Positions 8,601 through 16,577 are shown, counted from the first letter of the stretch. The stretch is 64,000 nucleotides of DNA from Polynucleobacter meluiroseus (GCF_900205755.1 NZ_OANS01000002.1:62001-126000), one strand, 5' to 3'. Numbers and translations are program-made. The notes: generated from the letters alone by a model not told the origin.

Positions 8601-10351
8601 GTACTTATTACGGACCACAAGGCGCAATTTCAGTTAGTGGAAGTTCAAGTAGCATTCCATCGAGTAATGCTTATTTGTCGTCATCTAACGTTACAACTGT
8701 AGCCGCTGGTTTTGCAGGTATCACAGGTGTCTACGCACAGCAAACAGTCAGTCTGAATGCTCTAAACGCTGGTGATAGTGCCACGATTGGCGGATTAACA
8801 TTTACGGCTGCTAAGGATTTGACTGCAACTGAAGTAGCACAAATGTTTGCAGATAAGACTGCTGCTAGCAGTCCGCATGATCCCCTTAATGCAGAGGGAT
8901 CCTTTGTGGGCTCATTAACTGGTTTTAATGGCGCTAGTACGGGAAATGCATTGACTTTAACCGGCACTTCATTTGGACCGATGAGTACAGTGAGCGTGAG
9001 CGGCAGTGTGACTCCTAGAGTCGCCATATCTTCGTCTAATGTCACTACTCAAGCCGCAGGTTCTAATGGAACTGCAGGTGTCTACGCACAGCAAACAGTC
9101 AGTCTGAATGCTCTAAACGCTGGTGATAGTGCCACGATTGGTGGGTTAATATTTACGGCCGCAGCTGATCTAACGGCGGCCCAGGTTGCGACTATTTTTG
9201 CAAATAAGACTGCTGCATCACCAAGCGATCCATCGGCTAGCGATGGAATCTTTACCGGTATATTTATCGGTGGTTTTCGTGGTTCTAGTACGGGAAATGC
9301 ATTGACTTTAACCGGCACTTCATTTGGACCGATGAGTACAGTGAGCGTGAGCGGCAGTGTGACTCCTAGAGTCGCCATATCTTCGTCTAATGTCACTACT
9401 CAAGCCGCAGGTTCTAATGGAACTGCAGGTGTCTACGCACAGCAAACAGTCAGTCTGAATGCTCTAAACGCTGGTGATAGTGCCACGATTGGTGGGTTAA
9501 TATTTACGGCCGCAGCTGATCTAACGGCGGCCCAGGTTGCGACTATTTTTGCAAATAAGACTGCTGCATCACCAAGCGATCCATCGGCTAGCGATGGAAT
9601 CTTTACCGGTATATTTATCGGTGGTTTTCGTGGTTCTAGTACGGGAAATGCATTGACTTTAACCGGCACTTCATTTGGACCGATGAGTACAGTGAGCGTG
9701 AGCGGCAGTGTGATTCCTAGAGTCGCCATATCTTCGTCTAATGTCACTACTCAAGCTGTAGGCTCTAATGGTGTGTTGGGTGTCTACGCTAAACAGGCGG
9801 TTACTCTTCGCGATCTTAATTCTGGCGATAGCGCCACGATTGGTGGGTTGACGCTTACGGCCAATACCAACTTAACTGCCTCTGAAGTGGCTTCGATATT
9901 TGCTAGTAAAATTACTACAGGTAGAGATCCAGGTATAAATCTCGGGGTTTTCGGCGGGACATTTGTTGGTGGATTTACTGGCGAAAGTACTCGAAGTACC
10001 TTGACCTTAACTGGAACAGCCTACGGGCCGATGGCTACTGTTACTGCTAGTCAAATGGTTTCGGGTCAAGACAATGCGCCTAAGGCGATTGCTTTGATCA
10101 ATCAATTCATTTCAGAGATCTCATCTACCCAAGCATCTTTGTCGGCTGCGAGTACGGATCTGAACGGCGCTCTTGATAAAAGTACAAAATTAGCGACAAG
10201 CTCGCAGAAAACAGTAGATGCAATTCAGAACATTGATTTGACAGCCTTGCAAGCAAGTCTGCAGGCTCTGAGTACCCAACAAAGTCTAGATTTTCAGGTA
10301 GTTGCGCAGATGAATACAGCCTCTGCTTCCATTCTGTCGATCTTTAGGTAA
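5681..10351 (+). CDS. Giant flagellin-like protein with 11 tandem repeats
   Basis: A 1556-residue protein, several times longer than ordinary flagellins. The N-terminal 180 residues follow the flagellin pattern of paired amphipathic helices and the ATTSLNGNNLL motif. The last 90 residues resemble the flagellin C-terminal coiled coil, ending VVAQMNTASASILSIFR. Between them (residues 196 to about 1465) are 11 tandem units of 114-125 residues, each opening with AQQT-like residues and a GxSATVGGLTFTA motif followed by an LTAAQVA helix. Flagellins vary at this place, where surface domains D2/D3 sit, so the repeats would decorate the filament. A frame extends six codons upstream, but ATG 5681 gives the normal flagellin start. 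No good Shine-Dalgarno sequence is visible. It could instead be a hook-associated protein. Confidence 0.72.
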   Translation: MNNSITSLASSLQSAVNDVQARLDKTQTQIANGKQPLSKQDASVVARLSNQATSQDAVQGNITNANNIIDITQTGLSSISSILSQMQGLATQVSNGLFNSVDQSNLFAEFASLNKQIGQIAATTSLNGNNLLTGNQTLSVVSGTDGVNNQTTVIQGIDITRLQAALNAITFAVASQNLTPTTIVDGVPTVSAPTSAQQTITFNGLANGDSATVGGLTFTATRDLTAAQVAAAFTQKINNPSSTPAGGSFANSFTSSFTAADNGSGIVILTGSIAGPQSISVSGNIASATSPITSGNITINIPGVAYVAPTNAQQTISFNGLARGDSATVGGLTFTAASDLSAAQVAAAFTQKITTPSSTPAGGNFSNSFIGGLDATDLANGSVRLTSNPLGFRNPVAVSGNITSATSPITSSNITSNISGVTYVAPTNAQQTISFNGLAGGDSATVGGLTFTANSDLTASQVASIFYQKIANSSNSAAGNFTNNFQGGYNLTSPGSGNAVTFTATATGPNSIGVGGNITSATTAITSANVASNRTGVAYVAPSYAQQTIRLNAMAPGDTATVGGLILTATTGLTAAQVAAAFAQKINSPSSTPAGGNFTSSFIGGFSAVDNSNGTFTLNGNAVGPMSAIVVSSTLSSSIRPALSASDITIIAAGSPSLAAQFSVVLHSLAAGETATVGGLTFTASSNVTATQVADIFAAKINSNTDSSSGTFLNAFSGGFAATSSGMGNLSLNGTSNGARTMEVSGRTVSPTIIQSSDVSISVTGNYSSSGNYAQQLIQMRALSAGETETLGGLTLTANSNMTARDVAIAFLNKQQYNSDPPSSAGSFGGTSFTYGSQFSLNNYNVTLGQLSANASSPGPRDLLPASGTVTGGSGNSALSASDVTTISVGTASQAGAYAQQTVQFHDLFPGESVTVGGLTFYANTFVNAATVANNFSARMTSNTSSPAGGYFGGSFSANFAPGSISSGSLSITGTYYGPQGAISVSGSSSSIPSSNAYLSSSNVTTVAAGFAGITGVYAQQTVSLNALNAGDSATIGGLTFTAAKDLTATEVAQMFADKTAASSPHDPLNAEGSFVGSLTGFNGASTGNALTLTGTSFGPMSTVSVSGSVTPRVAISSSNVTTQAAGSNGTAGVYAQQTVSLNALNAGDSATIGGLIFTAAADLTAAQVATIFANKTAASPSDPSASDGIFTGIFIGGFRGSSTGNALTLTGTSFGPMSTVSVSGSVTPRVAISSSNVTTQAAGSNGTAGVYAQQTVSLNALNAGDSATIGGLIFTAAADLTAAQVATIFANKTAASPSDPSASDGIFTGIFIGGFRGSSTGNALTLTGTSFGPMSTVSVSGSVIPRVAISSSNVTTQAVGSNGVLGVYAKQAVTLRDLNSGDSATIGGLTLTANTNLTASEVASIFASKITTGRDPGINLGVFGGTFVGGFTGESTRSTLTLTGTAYGPMATVTASQMVSGQDNAPKAIALINQFISEISSTQASLSAASTDLNGALDKSTKLATSSQKTVDAIQNIDLTALQASLQALSTQQSLDFQVVAQMNTASASILSIFR
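6266..10075 (+). repeat. Array of 11 protein-coding tandem repeats of about 351 bp
   Basis: Unit starts, taken at the AQQT-like codons, fall at 6266, 6614, 6965, 7313, 7658, 8000, 8375, 8735, 9086, 9437 and 9788. Spacings are 348, 351, 348, 345, 342, 375, 360, 351, 351 and 351 bp, all multiples of three. Units 5-7 are the most diverged and units 8-10 the most alike. The conserved core is the GD/E-S/T-ATVGG turn and the following helix; the middle of each unit varies. Confidence 0.9.
8934..9713 (+). repeat. 429-bp perfect direct repeat at 351-bp offset
   Basis: Bases 8934-9362 are identical to bases 9285-9713, as read base by base; the first mismatches are at 8933/9284 and 9363/9714. The copies overlap because the offset (351 bp, one unit) is shorter than the identical tract. 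This is what a very recent unit duplication or unequal exchange within the flagellin-like gene would leave. It is also a place where short-read assembly could miscount units. Confidence 0.9.
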
Positions 10352-10618
10352 TTACTTACCGGCATTTTCTTCCGCTTCTTCATCTTGATGGGCCTCAAAC
10401 TGTTCGGGCAGGCCTGCGATCTTGAGAATGGCATTAGCAGTGTGGTGCGAGAGGATTTTACTATCGAACGGAAAGTAGATCCCTGTAATTGGTGAGAACC
10501 AAATGTCGTGATTGCCCCGGTGGGCTGGCGCATGATAGTTACAACCAGCTTCTTTGAGTATGACTAGTAAATCTGTAGAAAAAGAGTTACCACGATAAGA
10601 CCCGATCACTTTTGCCAT
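10352..10618 (-). CDS. hicA: HicA-type mRNA interferase toxin-like protein
   Basis: An 88-residue protein with the small double-stranded RNA-binding-like HicA fold pattern: a first helix LLVILKEAGC, then HRGNHDIW containing the probable catalytic His37, then strands and a final helix ANAILKIAGLP. HicA toxins cleave mRNA and are held by a HicB antitoxin. The gene follows the DUF1902 gene with a 2-bp gap on the same strand, so antitoxin-like comes first and toxin second, the reverse of many hicAB pairs. Its stop is immediately next to the end of the convergent giant flagellin-like gene. Confidence 0.75.
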   Translation of the reverse strand: MAKVIGSYRGNSFSTDLLVILKEAGCNYHAPAHRGNHDIWFSPITGIYFPFDSKILSHHTANAILKIAGLPEQFEAHQDEEAEENAGK

Positions 10619-10620
10619 GA

Positions 10621-10860
10621 TTAAGCCTCAGTTGGTATGTGAGCTACTGACGACTTACGGGCTAGCACTTCATACACAATTTCAGGCTGTTCCGTAAGTT
10701 TATTTAAAAGTATTAACTCTGGAACCATGGAAGAGAGCTTATTAAAGAGGATGTCAATAGAGTCAGCCTCAGTTGCCAATCCCAATACATCATCGGAGGT
10801 GGCGGACCAAATGCTCGCATCGTTATCCCACTCTGCGCGGATCAAAAATACTTTTTCCAT
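10621..10860 (-). CDS. DUF1902-domain protein, probable HicB-like antitoxin
   Basis: A 79-residue protein from ATG 10860, chosen over an upstream ATG at 10899 because GGAGA lies directly before it and because DUF1902 proteins begin with this kind of MEKVFLIRAEWD strand. The motif SDDVLGLATEADSIDILFNKL matches the HicB partial-RNase-H-like domain. DUF1902 proteins are frequently paired with HicA-type toxins, as here. There is no separate DNA-binding domain of useful size, so autoregulation is uncertain. Confidence 0.68.
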   Translation of the reverse strand: MEKVFLIRAEWDNDASIWSATSDDVLGLATEADSIDILFNKLSSMVPELILLNKLTEQPEIVYEVLARKSSVAHIPTEA

Positions 10861-10986
10861 GTGATCTCCAGTAACCAGATTGGTTCGACCTTTTAACATT
10901 CAAGAGTGCCCTAAGGATAATATAATAGAATAATGCGGAAATCTCTTAATTTATCAAAAATACCTATATAAATCAGTCACTAAGCC

Positions 10987-12096
10987 ATGAAACCCACAAA
11001 CATCTTAATTGTTGACGATACCGCTGAAAATATTGATCTATTAAAGGCTGTATTAGAGAGTCGTGACTATGCTGTTAAAACAGCTGCTAGTGGCGCCGAA
11101 GCCCTCAAATCTATCGAAGAGTCTATGCCTGATCTCGTGGTGCTAGATGTCATGATGCCTGAGATGTCCGGATATGAGGTGTGTCAGGCCATTCGTCAAA
11201 AACCACAAACTGCATTACTACCAGTAGTTATGCTCACAGCGCTGGATCCTTCCAGTGAAAAAGTCAAAGGAATAGAGGCTGGCGCAGATGACTTTTTAAG
11301 TAAGCCAATTAATCAGGCAGAACTGTTAGCGCGAGTAGATTCTTTGCTGCGTATCGCCGGCCTTCAAAAGGAAATTGCCGATAAAAATAAAGAGTTGTTA
11401 CAACTGAATCAAGACCTAGAAAAAAAGGTTGCCCAACAAGTTGAGGAAATTGAGAGTCTTAATAAGCTCAAACGATCTTTGCCTGCTGATGTTGCCACCA
11501 AGATTGTTGCTGATAAACAAGAGGGTCTCCTGCAACCTCATCGCAAAGAAATCACCATTGCATTTTTTGAGTTGCGTGGCTTTGGTAATTTGGTGATGGA
11601 TAGAGAGCCAGAAGAAGTCATGATCATTCTGAGCGAGTTTCATCAAATTCTTGGAAAACTCATTAGTCAATTTAATGGCACTGTGCAGCGTTTTTCTTGC
11701 GACGAAATCGTGATCTTTTTTAATGACCCGATACCGGTTGATAACGCTCCAATGCAGGCTATTAACCTGGCAAAACGGTTTCAAACAGCTTTCGCCAATC
11801 TCAAAGTTCGCTGGAGTCAAAAAGGCTATAACCCATCTTTGTCACTTGGGATTGGTGTTGCCACTGGATTTGCTACCTTGGGTATGATGGGTTTTGAGGG
11901 GCGTGAAGACTATACCGCAATTGGTGCAGTCACTGAAATTGTTTCAAGGCTATGCCGTGAAGCTAAGGCTGGAGAAATTTTGATGGATGTGCGAACTCAG
12001 TCACGCTTAAATGCAGATTCTGGTGCTAAACCCCGTGGCTCAATTATGTTTAAAGATATCGATAAGTCCATTGAGGCATTCAAAATTGCACAGTAA
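10987..12096 (+). CDS. Receiver domain fused to a degenerate class III cyclase domain
   Basis: A 369-residue protein: receiver at about 5-122 with phospho-acceptor Asp54, a coiled coil at about 125-165, and an adenylate/guanylate cyclase catalytic fold at about 180-369. In active class III cyclases the first metal site is Asp, but here it is Glu195 (FFELRGF). The usual purine-contacting Lys is Arg235, the second metal Asp is kept as Asp239, and the GD-xVN motif reads G-A314-V-T-E317, losing Asp and Asn; Arg321 is retained. I infer weak or no cyclase activity and a role as a phospho-controlled binding or scaffold domain. It starts the run of signalling genes to 16.5 kb and is divergent from the HicA/DUF1902 pair. 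Confidence 0.85.
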   Translation: MKPTNILIVDDTAENIDLLKAVLESRDYAVKTAASGAEALKSIEESMPDLVVLDVMMPEMSGYEVCQAIRQKPQTALLPVVMLTALDPSSEKVKGIEAGADDFLSKPINQAELLARVDSLLRIAGLQKEIADKNKELLQLNQDLEKKVAQQVEEIESLNKLKRSLPADVATKIVADKQEGLLQPHRKEITIAFFELRGFGNLVMDREPEEVMIILSEFHQILGKLISQFNGTVQRFSCDEIVIFFNDPIPVDNAPMQAINLAKRFQTAFANLKVRWSQKGYNPSLSLGIGVATGFATLGMMGFEGREDYTAIGAVTEIVSRLCREAKAGEILMDVRTQSRLNADSGAKPRGSIMFKDIDKSIEAFKIAQ

Positions 12097-12132
12097 AAAT
12101 TCACTTCAATCCGCTTGATTAGGAGTTAATAG

Positions 12133-12627
12133 ATGCAGAAACCTGAAAACCCAATTAATGAATCAGAAAGACTGGCGGGATTACGCCAACTTGAGATTCT
12201 GGATACTGAGCCTGAAGAGCGTTTTGATCGCGTTACCAAACTAGCACGCTCTGTATTTAATGTACCAATTGCCTTGGTTTCTTTAGTAGATAAAGATCGG
12301 CAGTGGTTTAAGTCAAGCTGCGGTTTGGATGCCTCAGAAACGCCACGTGATATTTCTTTTTGTGGACATGCTATTTTAGGTAAGGGTATTTTTCTGATTC
12401 CTAATGCGCTAGAAGATAGCCGCTTTAAAGATAACCCACTAGTGACTGGAAAACCATTTCTTCGTTTTTATGCGGGTATTCCATTGCATTTACCAGGTGG
12501 TTTGGCGGTTGGTACTCTTTGCATCATTGATATTGAGCCAAGAAATTTTTCAGAAAAAGAGTTGGATCATCTCCGAGATCTTGCACTGGTAGTAGAGCAA
12601 GAGCTACAAGCCCACTTTGGAAGCTAA
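12133..12627 (+). CDS. GAF-domain sensor protein
   Basis: A 164-residue single GAF-domain protein. The opening pattern RLAGLRQLEILDTEPEERFD and the later SFCGHAIL and LRFYAGIPL motifs are typical of a common bacterial GAF subfamily often fused to kinases or GGDEF domains. Here it stands alone, 36 bp after the receiver-cyclase gene and 40 bp before the histidine kinase, so it probably works with them. The ligand is unknown. Confidence 0.85.
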   Translation: MQKPENPINESERLAGLRQLEILDTEPEERFDRVTKLARSVFNVPIALVSLVDKDRQWFKSSCGLDASETPRDISFCGHAILGKGIFLIPNALEDSRFKDNPLVTGKPFLRFYAGIPLHLPGGLAVGTLCIIDIEPRNFSEKELDHLRDLALVVEQELQAHFGS

Positions 12628-12667
12628 GGCTTAGGGCTGGAAATCTTTCTAAATTGCGAACACCCCA

Positions 12668-14515
12668 TTGAAAAATAATCGTTTAATTATTATCGCCTCA
12701 GGTGTTGCGTTGGGCCTATTGGTTGTTGCGATAGCTATTGCCGCTAGTTTTTTCTTGAAGTTCAATGCTGAATCGGATTGGAAGAAGCAGACAGATAATG
12801 TTTCGTTTACGTTATCTGAGCACGCTGCGCAAACGTTTATTTCTGCAGAAGTTGCACTGAATAGTATTTACAACGCGCTACCGCAGAGCAGCTTTTCGAG
12901 TGAATCCGCTTTTAAGAAGTACGCTGCTCAAAAAGCAGTGCATCAGCTGCTTGCTGAAAAGATTGCCTCAAACCCCTTGATTGATGTGGCGTCTATCGCT
13001 TTGGAAGATGGGCGTTTAGTTAATTTTTCAAGATCCTATCCGCCACCACCGATTAATTTATCCGAGCGAGATTATTTTACAGAACACAGAGATCACGCGT
13101 TAAGTACGAATTTTTTTAGTTTGCCAGTTAAAAATAAGGGCACTGGCCAGTGGGTATTTTATATTGCCAAAAGACTTCAAACCCCAGCTGGTGAGTTCTT
13201 GGGAACCCTACAAGTTGGTGTTTCAGCAGCAAACTTTTCTGAATTTTATAAAAAAGTAATTAGTAATCTAGGTGAGGGCGCCTCCGTTTCCTTATATCGA
13301 AATGATTTTTCTTTAATGACTGCCTATCCTTTTAAGGAAGATTTAATTGGTCAGAAGATTTTGTCTAGTAGTATCAAGAAACTGATGTCAGATCAGAATA
13401 TTGATCATGCTGTTGCAGAGGTTAGTACTCCAAGAGCTATTCAGGACGGTCTATCTGAAACTCGTATTGTTGCCCCCAGAAAAGTAACTAATTTCCCATT
13501 CATTGTTACGCCAGTAGTTGCAGATAACATTTACCTCAATAGTTGGCTACGGTCGCTTTATGCGATATGGCTTATTGCAATTTTGAATTTAGTCTTGCTA
13601 TTTATTTTTATCAAAATGATTCTGAATCGTAACGAGCAAATCCATAATGAGCTAGTGCAAATTAGCAAGACTGAGAGTGCATTAAGAGAGTCTCAATTAA
13701 TTATTGAGAAGCAGAATATGGAGCTTGATAATAAGGTACGTGACCGCACTTTAGAACTTGAGAAAAATCAAGCCCGTTTGCAAGAAAGCAATCTCTTGTT
13801 AGAAAGTGCTAATCGACATAAATCTGAATTTTTAGCCAATATGTCACATGAACTCAGAACACCGCTCAATTCCATTATTGGATTTTCAGAGCTTCTGAAA
13901 GAAAAGATTTTTGGTGAAATAAATGCTAAGCAGACAGAATATGTAAAAAATATTTTCAACTCAGGTAAACATTTGCTCGATTTAATCAACGATATCTTAG
14001 ATCTCTCCAAAATTGAATCTGGTGAAGTCAATGTATTCAGAGAAGTTATTTCTCTGAATAAAGTTATTCAATCTTGTGTTGCCATCGTATCTGAGCGAGT
14101 TAAGAAAAATAAATTAAAGCTTCATGTGTACATCAGTGAAGGCGAAAATCTCATCTATGCCGATGAGCGAAAAATGAAACAAATACTCCTGAATTTACTG
14201 ACTAATGCTGTCAAATTCACACCAGAGGGTGGTGAGATCAGAGTTCAGGCTGAAAGTACTGAAGCTGGCGTTAAGATCCTTGTCAAGGATTCGGGAATAG
14301 GGATTGATCCAAAAGATCAAGAGAGAATTTTCGAAGAATTTAAGCAGGTAGAAAATAACTACACCAGAAAATTAGAGGGAACTGGCCTGGGCTTAGCAAT
14401 CGTTAAACGTCTAATAGATCTTCAAGGTGGCTGGCTTAAACTGGATTCAGCATTAGGTGAGGGTACATGCTTCACAATCTTTATCCCCAAGGTTGATAAG
14501 GGGGGTGCAGATTGA
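12668..14515 (+). CDS. dCache-type sensor histidine kinase
   Basis: A 615-residue membrane kinase. TM1 lies at about 5-30, a periplasmic sensor of double-Cache type at about 31-290 (FSLPVKNKGTGQWVFYIAKR is typical), and TM2 at about 293-317. A coiled coil leads to HisKA with phospho-acceptor His394 (MSHELRTPL) and HATPase_c with N box NLLTNAVKF, DSGIGI and GTGLGLAI. The start is TTG at 12668, since no ATG or GTG precedes TM1 in frame. Its stop overlaps the TTG start of the receiver that follows (TTGA), making that receiver the obvious partner. Confidence 0.87.
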   Translation: MKNNRLIIIASGVALGLLVVAIAIAASFFLKFNAESDWKKQTDNVSFTLSEHAAQTFISAEVALNSIYNALPQSSFSSESAFKKYAAQKAVHQLLAEKIASNPLIDVASIALEDGRLVNFSRSYPPPPINLSERDYFTEHRDHALSTNFFSLPVKNKGTGQWVFYIAKRLQTPAGEFLGTLQVGVSAANFSEFYKKVISNLGEGASVSLYRNDFSLMTAYPFKEDLIGQKILSSSIKKLMSDQNIDHAVAEVSTPRAIQDGLSETRIVAPRKVTNFPFIVTPVVADNIYLNSWLRSLYAIWLIAILNLVLLFIFIKMILNRNEQIHNELVQISKTESALRESQLIIEKQNMELDNKVRDRTLELEKNQARLQESNLLLESANRHKSEFLANMSHELRTPLNSIIGFSELLKEKIFGEINAKQTEYVKNIFNSGKHLLDLINDILDLSKIESGEVNVFREVISLNKVIQSCVAIVSERVKKNKLKLHVYISEGENLIYADERKMKQILLNLLTNAVKFTPEGGEIRVQAESTEAGVKILVKDSGIGIDPKDQERIFEEFKQVENNYTRKLEGTGLGLAIVKRLIDLQGGWLKLDSALGEGTCFTIFIPKVDKGGAD

Positions 14516-14886
14516 CCCATATATTGATTGTCGATGACAGCATTCTTAATTCAGCTCTAGCAAAGGATATTTTGCAATCCTCTGGTTATGAGACTAGTGA
14601 AATAGAGTGTGGTGAGGATTTACAAGGACAACTTCTAAAGCAGGTACCAGATCTCATCTTGATGGATATTCAAATGCCCGGTATGAGCGGCTTTGATTGT
14701 TTGAAGTTTATGCGCGCCGATGATCGTTACGCCGCCATTCCCGTCATTGCTTTTACAGCTTCTGTTATGCAAGAAGACAAGCAGGCCATTATGGATGCCG
14801 GTTTTAATGCCCTTATAGAAAAACCGATCGGTTTTAGAGATTTTCTGAGCACTATCGCATCCACACTAGAAAATCCTGTTGCATAA
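14512..14886 (+). CDS. Single-domain response regulator (CheY/DivK-like)
   Basis: A 124-residue receiver domain with acidic pocket DD at 8-9, phospho-acceptor Asp52 (LMDIQMPGMSG), the conserved Thr in FTAS and Lys in EKPIG. It has no output domain, so it must act by protein contact or pass phosphate on, for instance to the Hpt domain of the REC-Hpt-REC protein. It begins with TTG overlapping the kinase stop codon, which implies coupled translation. Confidence 0.88.
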   Translation: MTHILIVDDSILNSALAKDILQSSGYETSEIECGEDLQGQLLKQVPDLILMDIQMPGMSGFDCLKFMRADDRYAAIPVIAFTASVMQEDKQAIMDAGFNALIEKPIGFRDFLSTIASTLENPVA

Positions 14887-14968
14887 GCCAATATTTCGAC
14901 CTAGTTTTGATTTTTTACCTAAGAATCAAGCGTTGCTAATTATTCAGTTAATTCTATAATTTGGGCAT

Positions 14969-16546
14969 ATGACGAATACCAATCACTCCCCAGGCATTCA
15001 GGGGCAGCTAGCGCAGTCGGGGAATGATGAGTCTTTCTCCGTGATTGGACAAGATGAATTCTTGAAGCTAGCTGGGGTAGTCATTGCTAATGCCAATGAT
15101 ATTGTTGTCATAACCGATGTTCCAAACGACCATCAAGAGCCACGCATTGTTTATGTAAACGAGGCCTTCATTCGAGAGACCGGTTATTCACTTAGCGACG
15201 TGTTGGGGAAAAATCCTCGAATGCTTCAGGGCCCAAGATCCGACCCAGAAACCAAGAGTAGGATTTTCAAAGCCCTTGGCGAGTGGAAGCATGTACGCGA
15301 AGAAATATTAAATTATAAAAAAAATGGTGAAGAGTTTTGGCAGGAGCTGAATATTATTCCCATTGCCAATGAAGCGGGCACTTTTACATATTGGGTTTCA
15401 ATTCAGCGGGATATTACAGAGCGTAAATTAGCTGAAAAAGTGATATTTGAAACGAATAATCGCCTGCAGTTGGCGGCTCGAGCAGGCTCTGTTGGTATTT
15501 GGGATTTTGACTTCTTCAATAATCGTTTGGTTTGGGATGACCAAATGTGTAAATTGTATGGCATCACGCGAGACCAATTTAATGGTTCATATGATGGCTG
15601 GGCTAGCGCTCTTCATCCTCAAGATCGAGACGCAGCTGAATCGGCTATAACCAAAGCTCTTGAAGGTGCTAGTGAATTTAATACTCAATTCAGAATCCTG
15701 TGGCCAGATGGAAGTGTTCGTGTCATCAGAGGTCTAGCGACTGTTGAGAGAGATGAGGACAATAAACCGCTCCGAATGGTCGGTACTAATTGGGATATTA
15801 CTGACCTCATCAGCGCTAAGGTAGATGCTGAAGCTGCGCTCAATGTGAAAACACAGTTTTTAATGAACATGTCTCATGAGATTCGTACGCCGATGACAGG
15901 CATTATTGGCCTGTCTACCTTGGCCTTGTATGAGCCCTTAAGCCCAGTGGTGCGTGAATATCTGCTGGGAATCGAATCTTCAGCCAAATTATTACTTGAG
16001 ATTGTCAATGATATCCTCGACTTCTCTAAATTAGAGGCGAATAAGGCGCGTATCAATGCTGCGCCATTTTCAATTGAAGATCTCTTTGTCAGGGTGCGTA
16101 GTCTATTTTTAGAAAATGCTAAAGCGAAGGGTTTGCAATTCAATCTTTTTTGCGACTTAGAACCCAACACACAACTAATCGGTGATTTTTTCTATCTCAG
16201 CCTGGTGATTAACAATCTCATTGGTAATGCGATTAAGTTCACAGAACATGGCTCGGTAGACCTTTCAATTCAGAAAGTCAAGCTAGAAAACTCCATCTTC
16301 ACCTTACATTTTTCTGTTAAAGATACGGGAATAGGCATCTCTCCAGAATCTCAACAGCAAATATTAGATCCCTTTTCTCAGGCTGATGGCTCTATATCAC
16401 GACGTTTTGGAGGCACTGGACTGGGGTTAACTATTAGCAACCGAATTTTGGAGTTGATGGGCAGTACTTTAAATATTGATAGTACCGAAGGGCGGGGCTC
16501 AACCTTCAGTTTTGATTTAGTAATAGTGAAAGAGCGCCGTAAGTAA
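14969..16546 (+). CDS. PAS-PAS histidine kinase with a LOV-like first PAS
   Basis: A 525-residue soluble kinase without membrane segments. PAS1 (about 30-155) has the LOV-family layout, including VNEAFIRETGY and GKNPRMLQG, but Pro83 stands where photoactive LOV domains carry the reactive Cys. PAS2 (about 165-285) is of PAS_3 type. HisKA follows with His303 (MSHEIRTPM) and HATPase_c with NNLIGNAIKF, DTGIGI and GGTGLGLTI. It has no receiver, so it needs an external one. It may sense redox or flavin state, but that is inferred from the LOV likeness only. Confidence 0.86.
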   Translation: MTNTNHSPGIQGQLAQSGNDESFSVIGQDEFLKLAGVVIANANDIVVITDVPNDHQEPRIVYVNEAFIRETGYSLSDVLGKNPRMLQGPRSDPETKSRIFKALGEWKHVREEILNYKKNGEEFWQELNIIPIANEAGTFTYWVSIQRDITERKLAEKVIFETNNRLQLAARAGSVGIWDFDFFNNRLVWDDQMCKLYGITRDQFNGSYDGWASALHPQDRDAAESAITKALEGASEFNTQFRILWPDGSVRVIRGLATVERDEDNKPLRMVGTNWDITDLISAKVDAEAALNVKTQFLMNMSHEIRTPMTGIIGLSTLALYEPLSPVVREYLLGIESSAKLLLEIVNDILDFSKLEANKARINAAPFSIEDLFVRVRSLFLENAKAKGLQFNLFCDLEPNTQLIGDFFYLSLVINNLIGNAIKFTEHGSVDLSIQKVKLENSIFTLHFSVKDTGIGISPESQQQILDPFSQADGSISRRFGGTGLGLTISNRILELMGSTLNIDSTEGRGSTFSFDLVIVKERRK

Positions 16547-16555
16547 AAACTGTCG

Positions 16556-16577
16556 AAATAAGCCTTGCGGCTTATTT
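16556..16577. terminator. Bidirectional terminator hairpin between convergent genes
   Basis: AAATAAGCC, TTGC, GGCTTATTT forms a perfect 9-bp stem with A-rich and T-rich ends, so it can work in both directions. It sits between the PAS kinase (plus) and the Adhesin_E gene (minus), whose stop codon lies inside the stem. Confidence 0.75.

Noticed and set aside
8731..9747. Three near-identical minus-strand frames of 104 codons
   Set aside because: They are antisense shadows of the 351-bp repeats of the flagellin-like gene; their likeness comes only from the repeat DNA.
6266..10075. CRISPR-like or intergenic repeat array
   Set aside because: The unit is about 351 bp, always a multiple of three and coding in one open frame, so it is a protein repeat. 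No CRISPR-sized repeat-spacer array was seen in the window.
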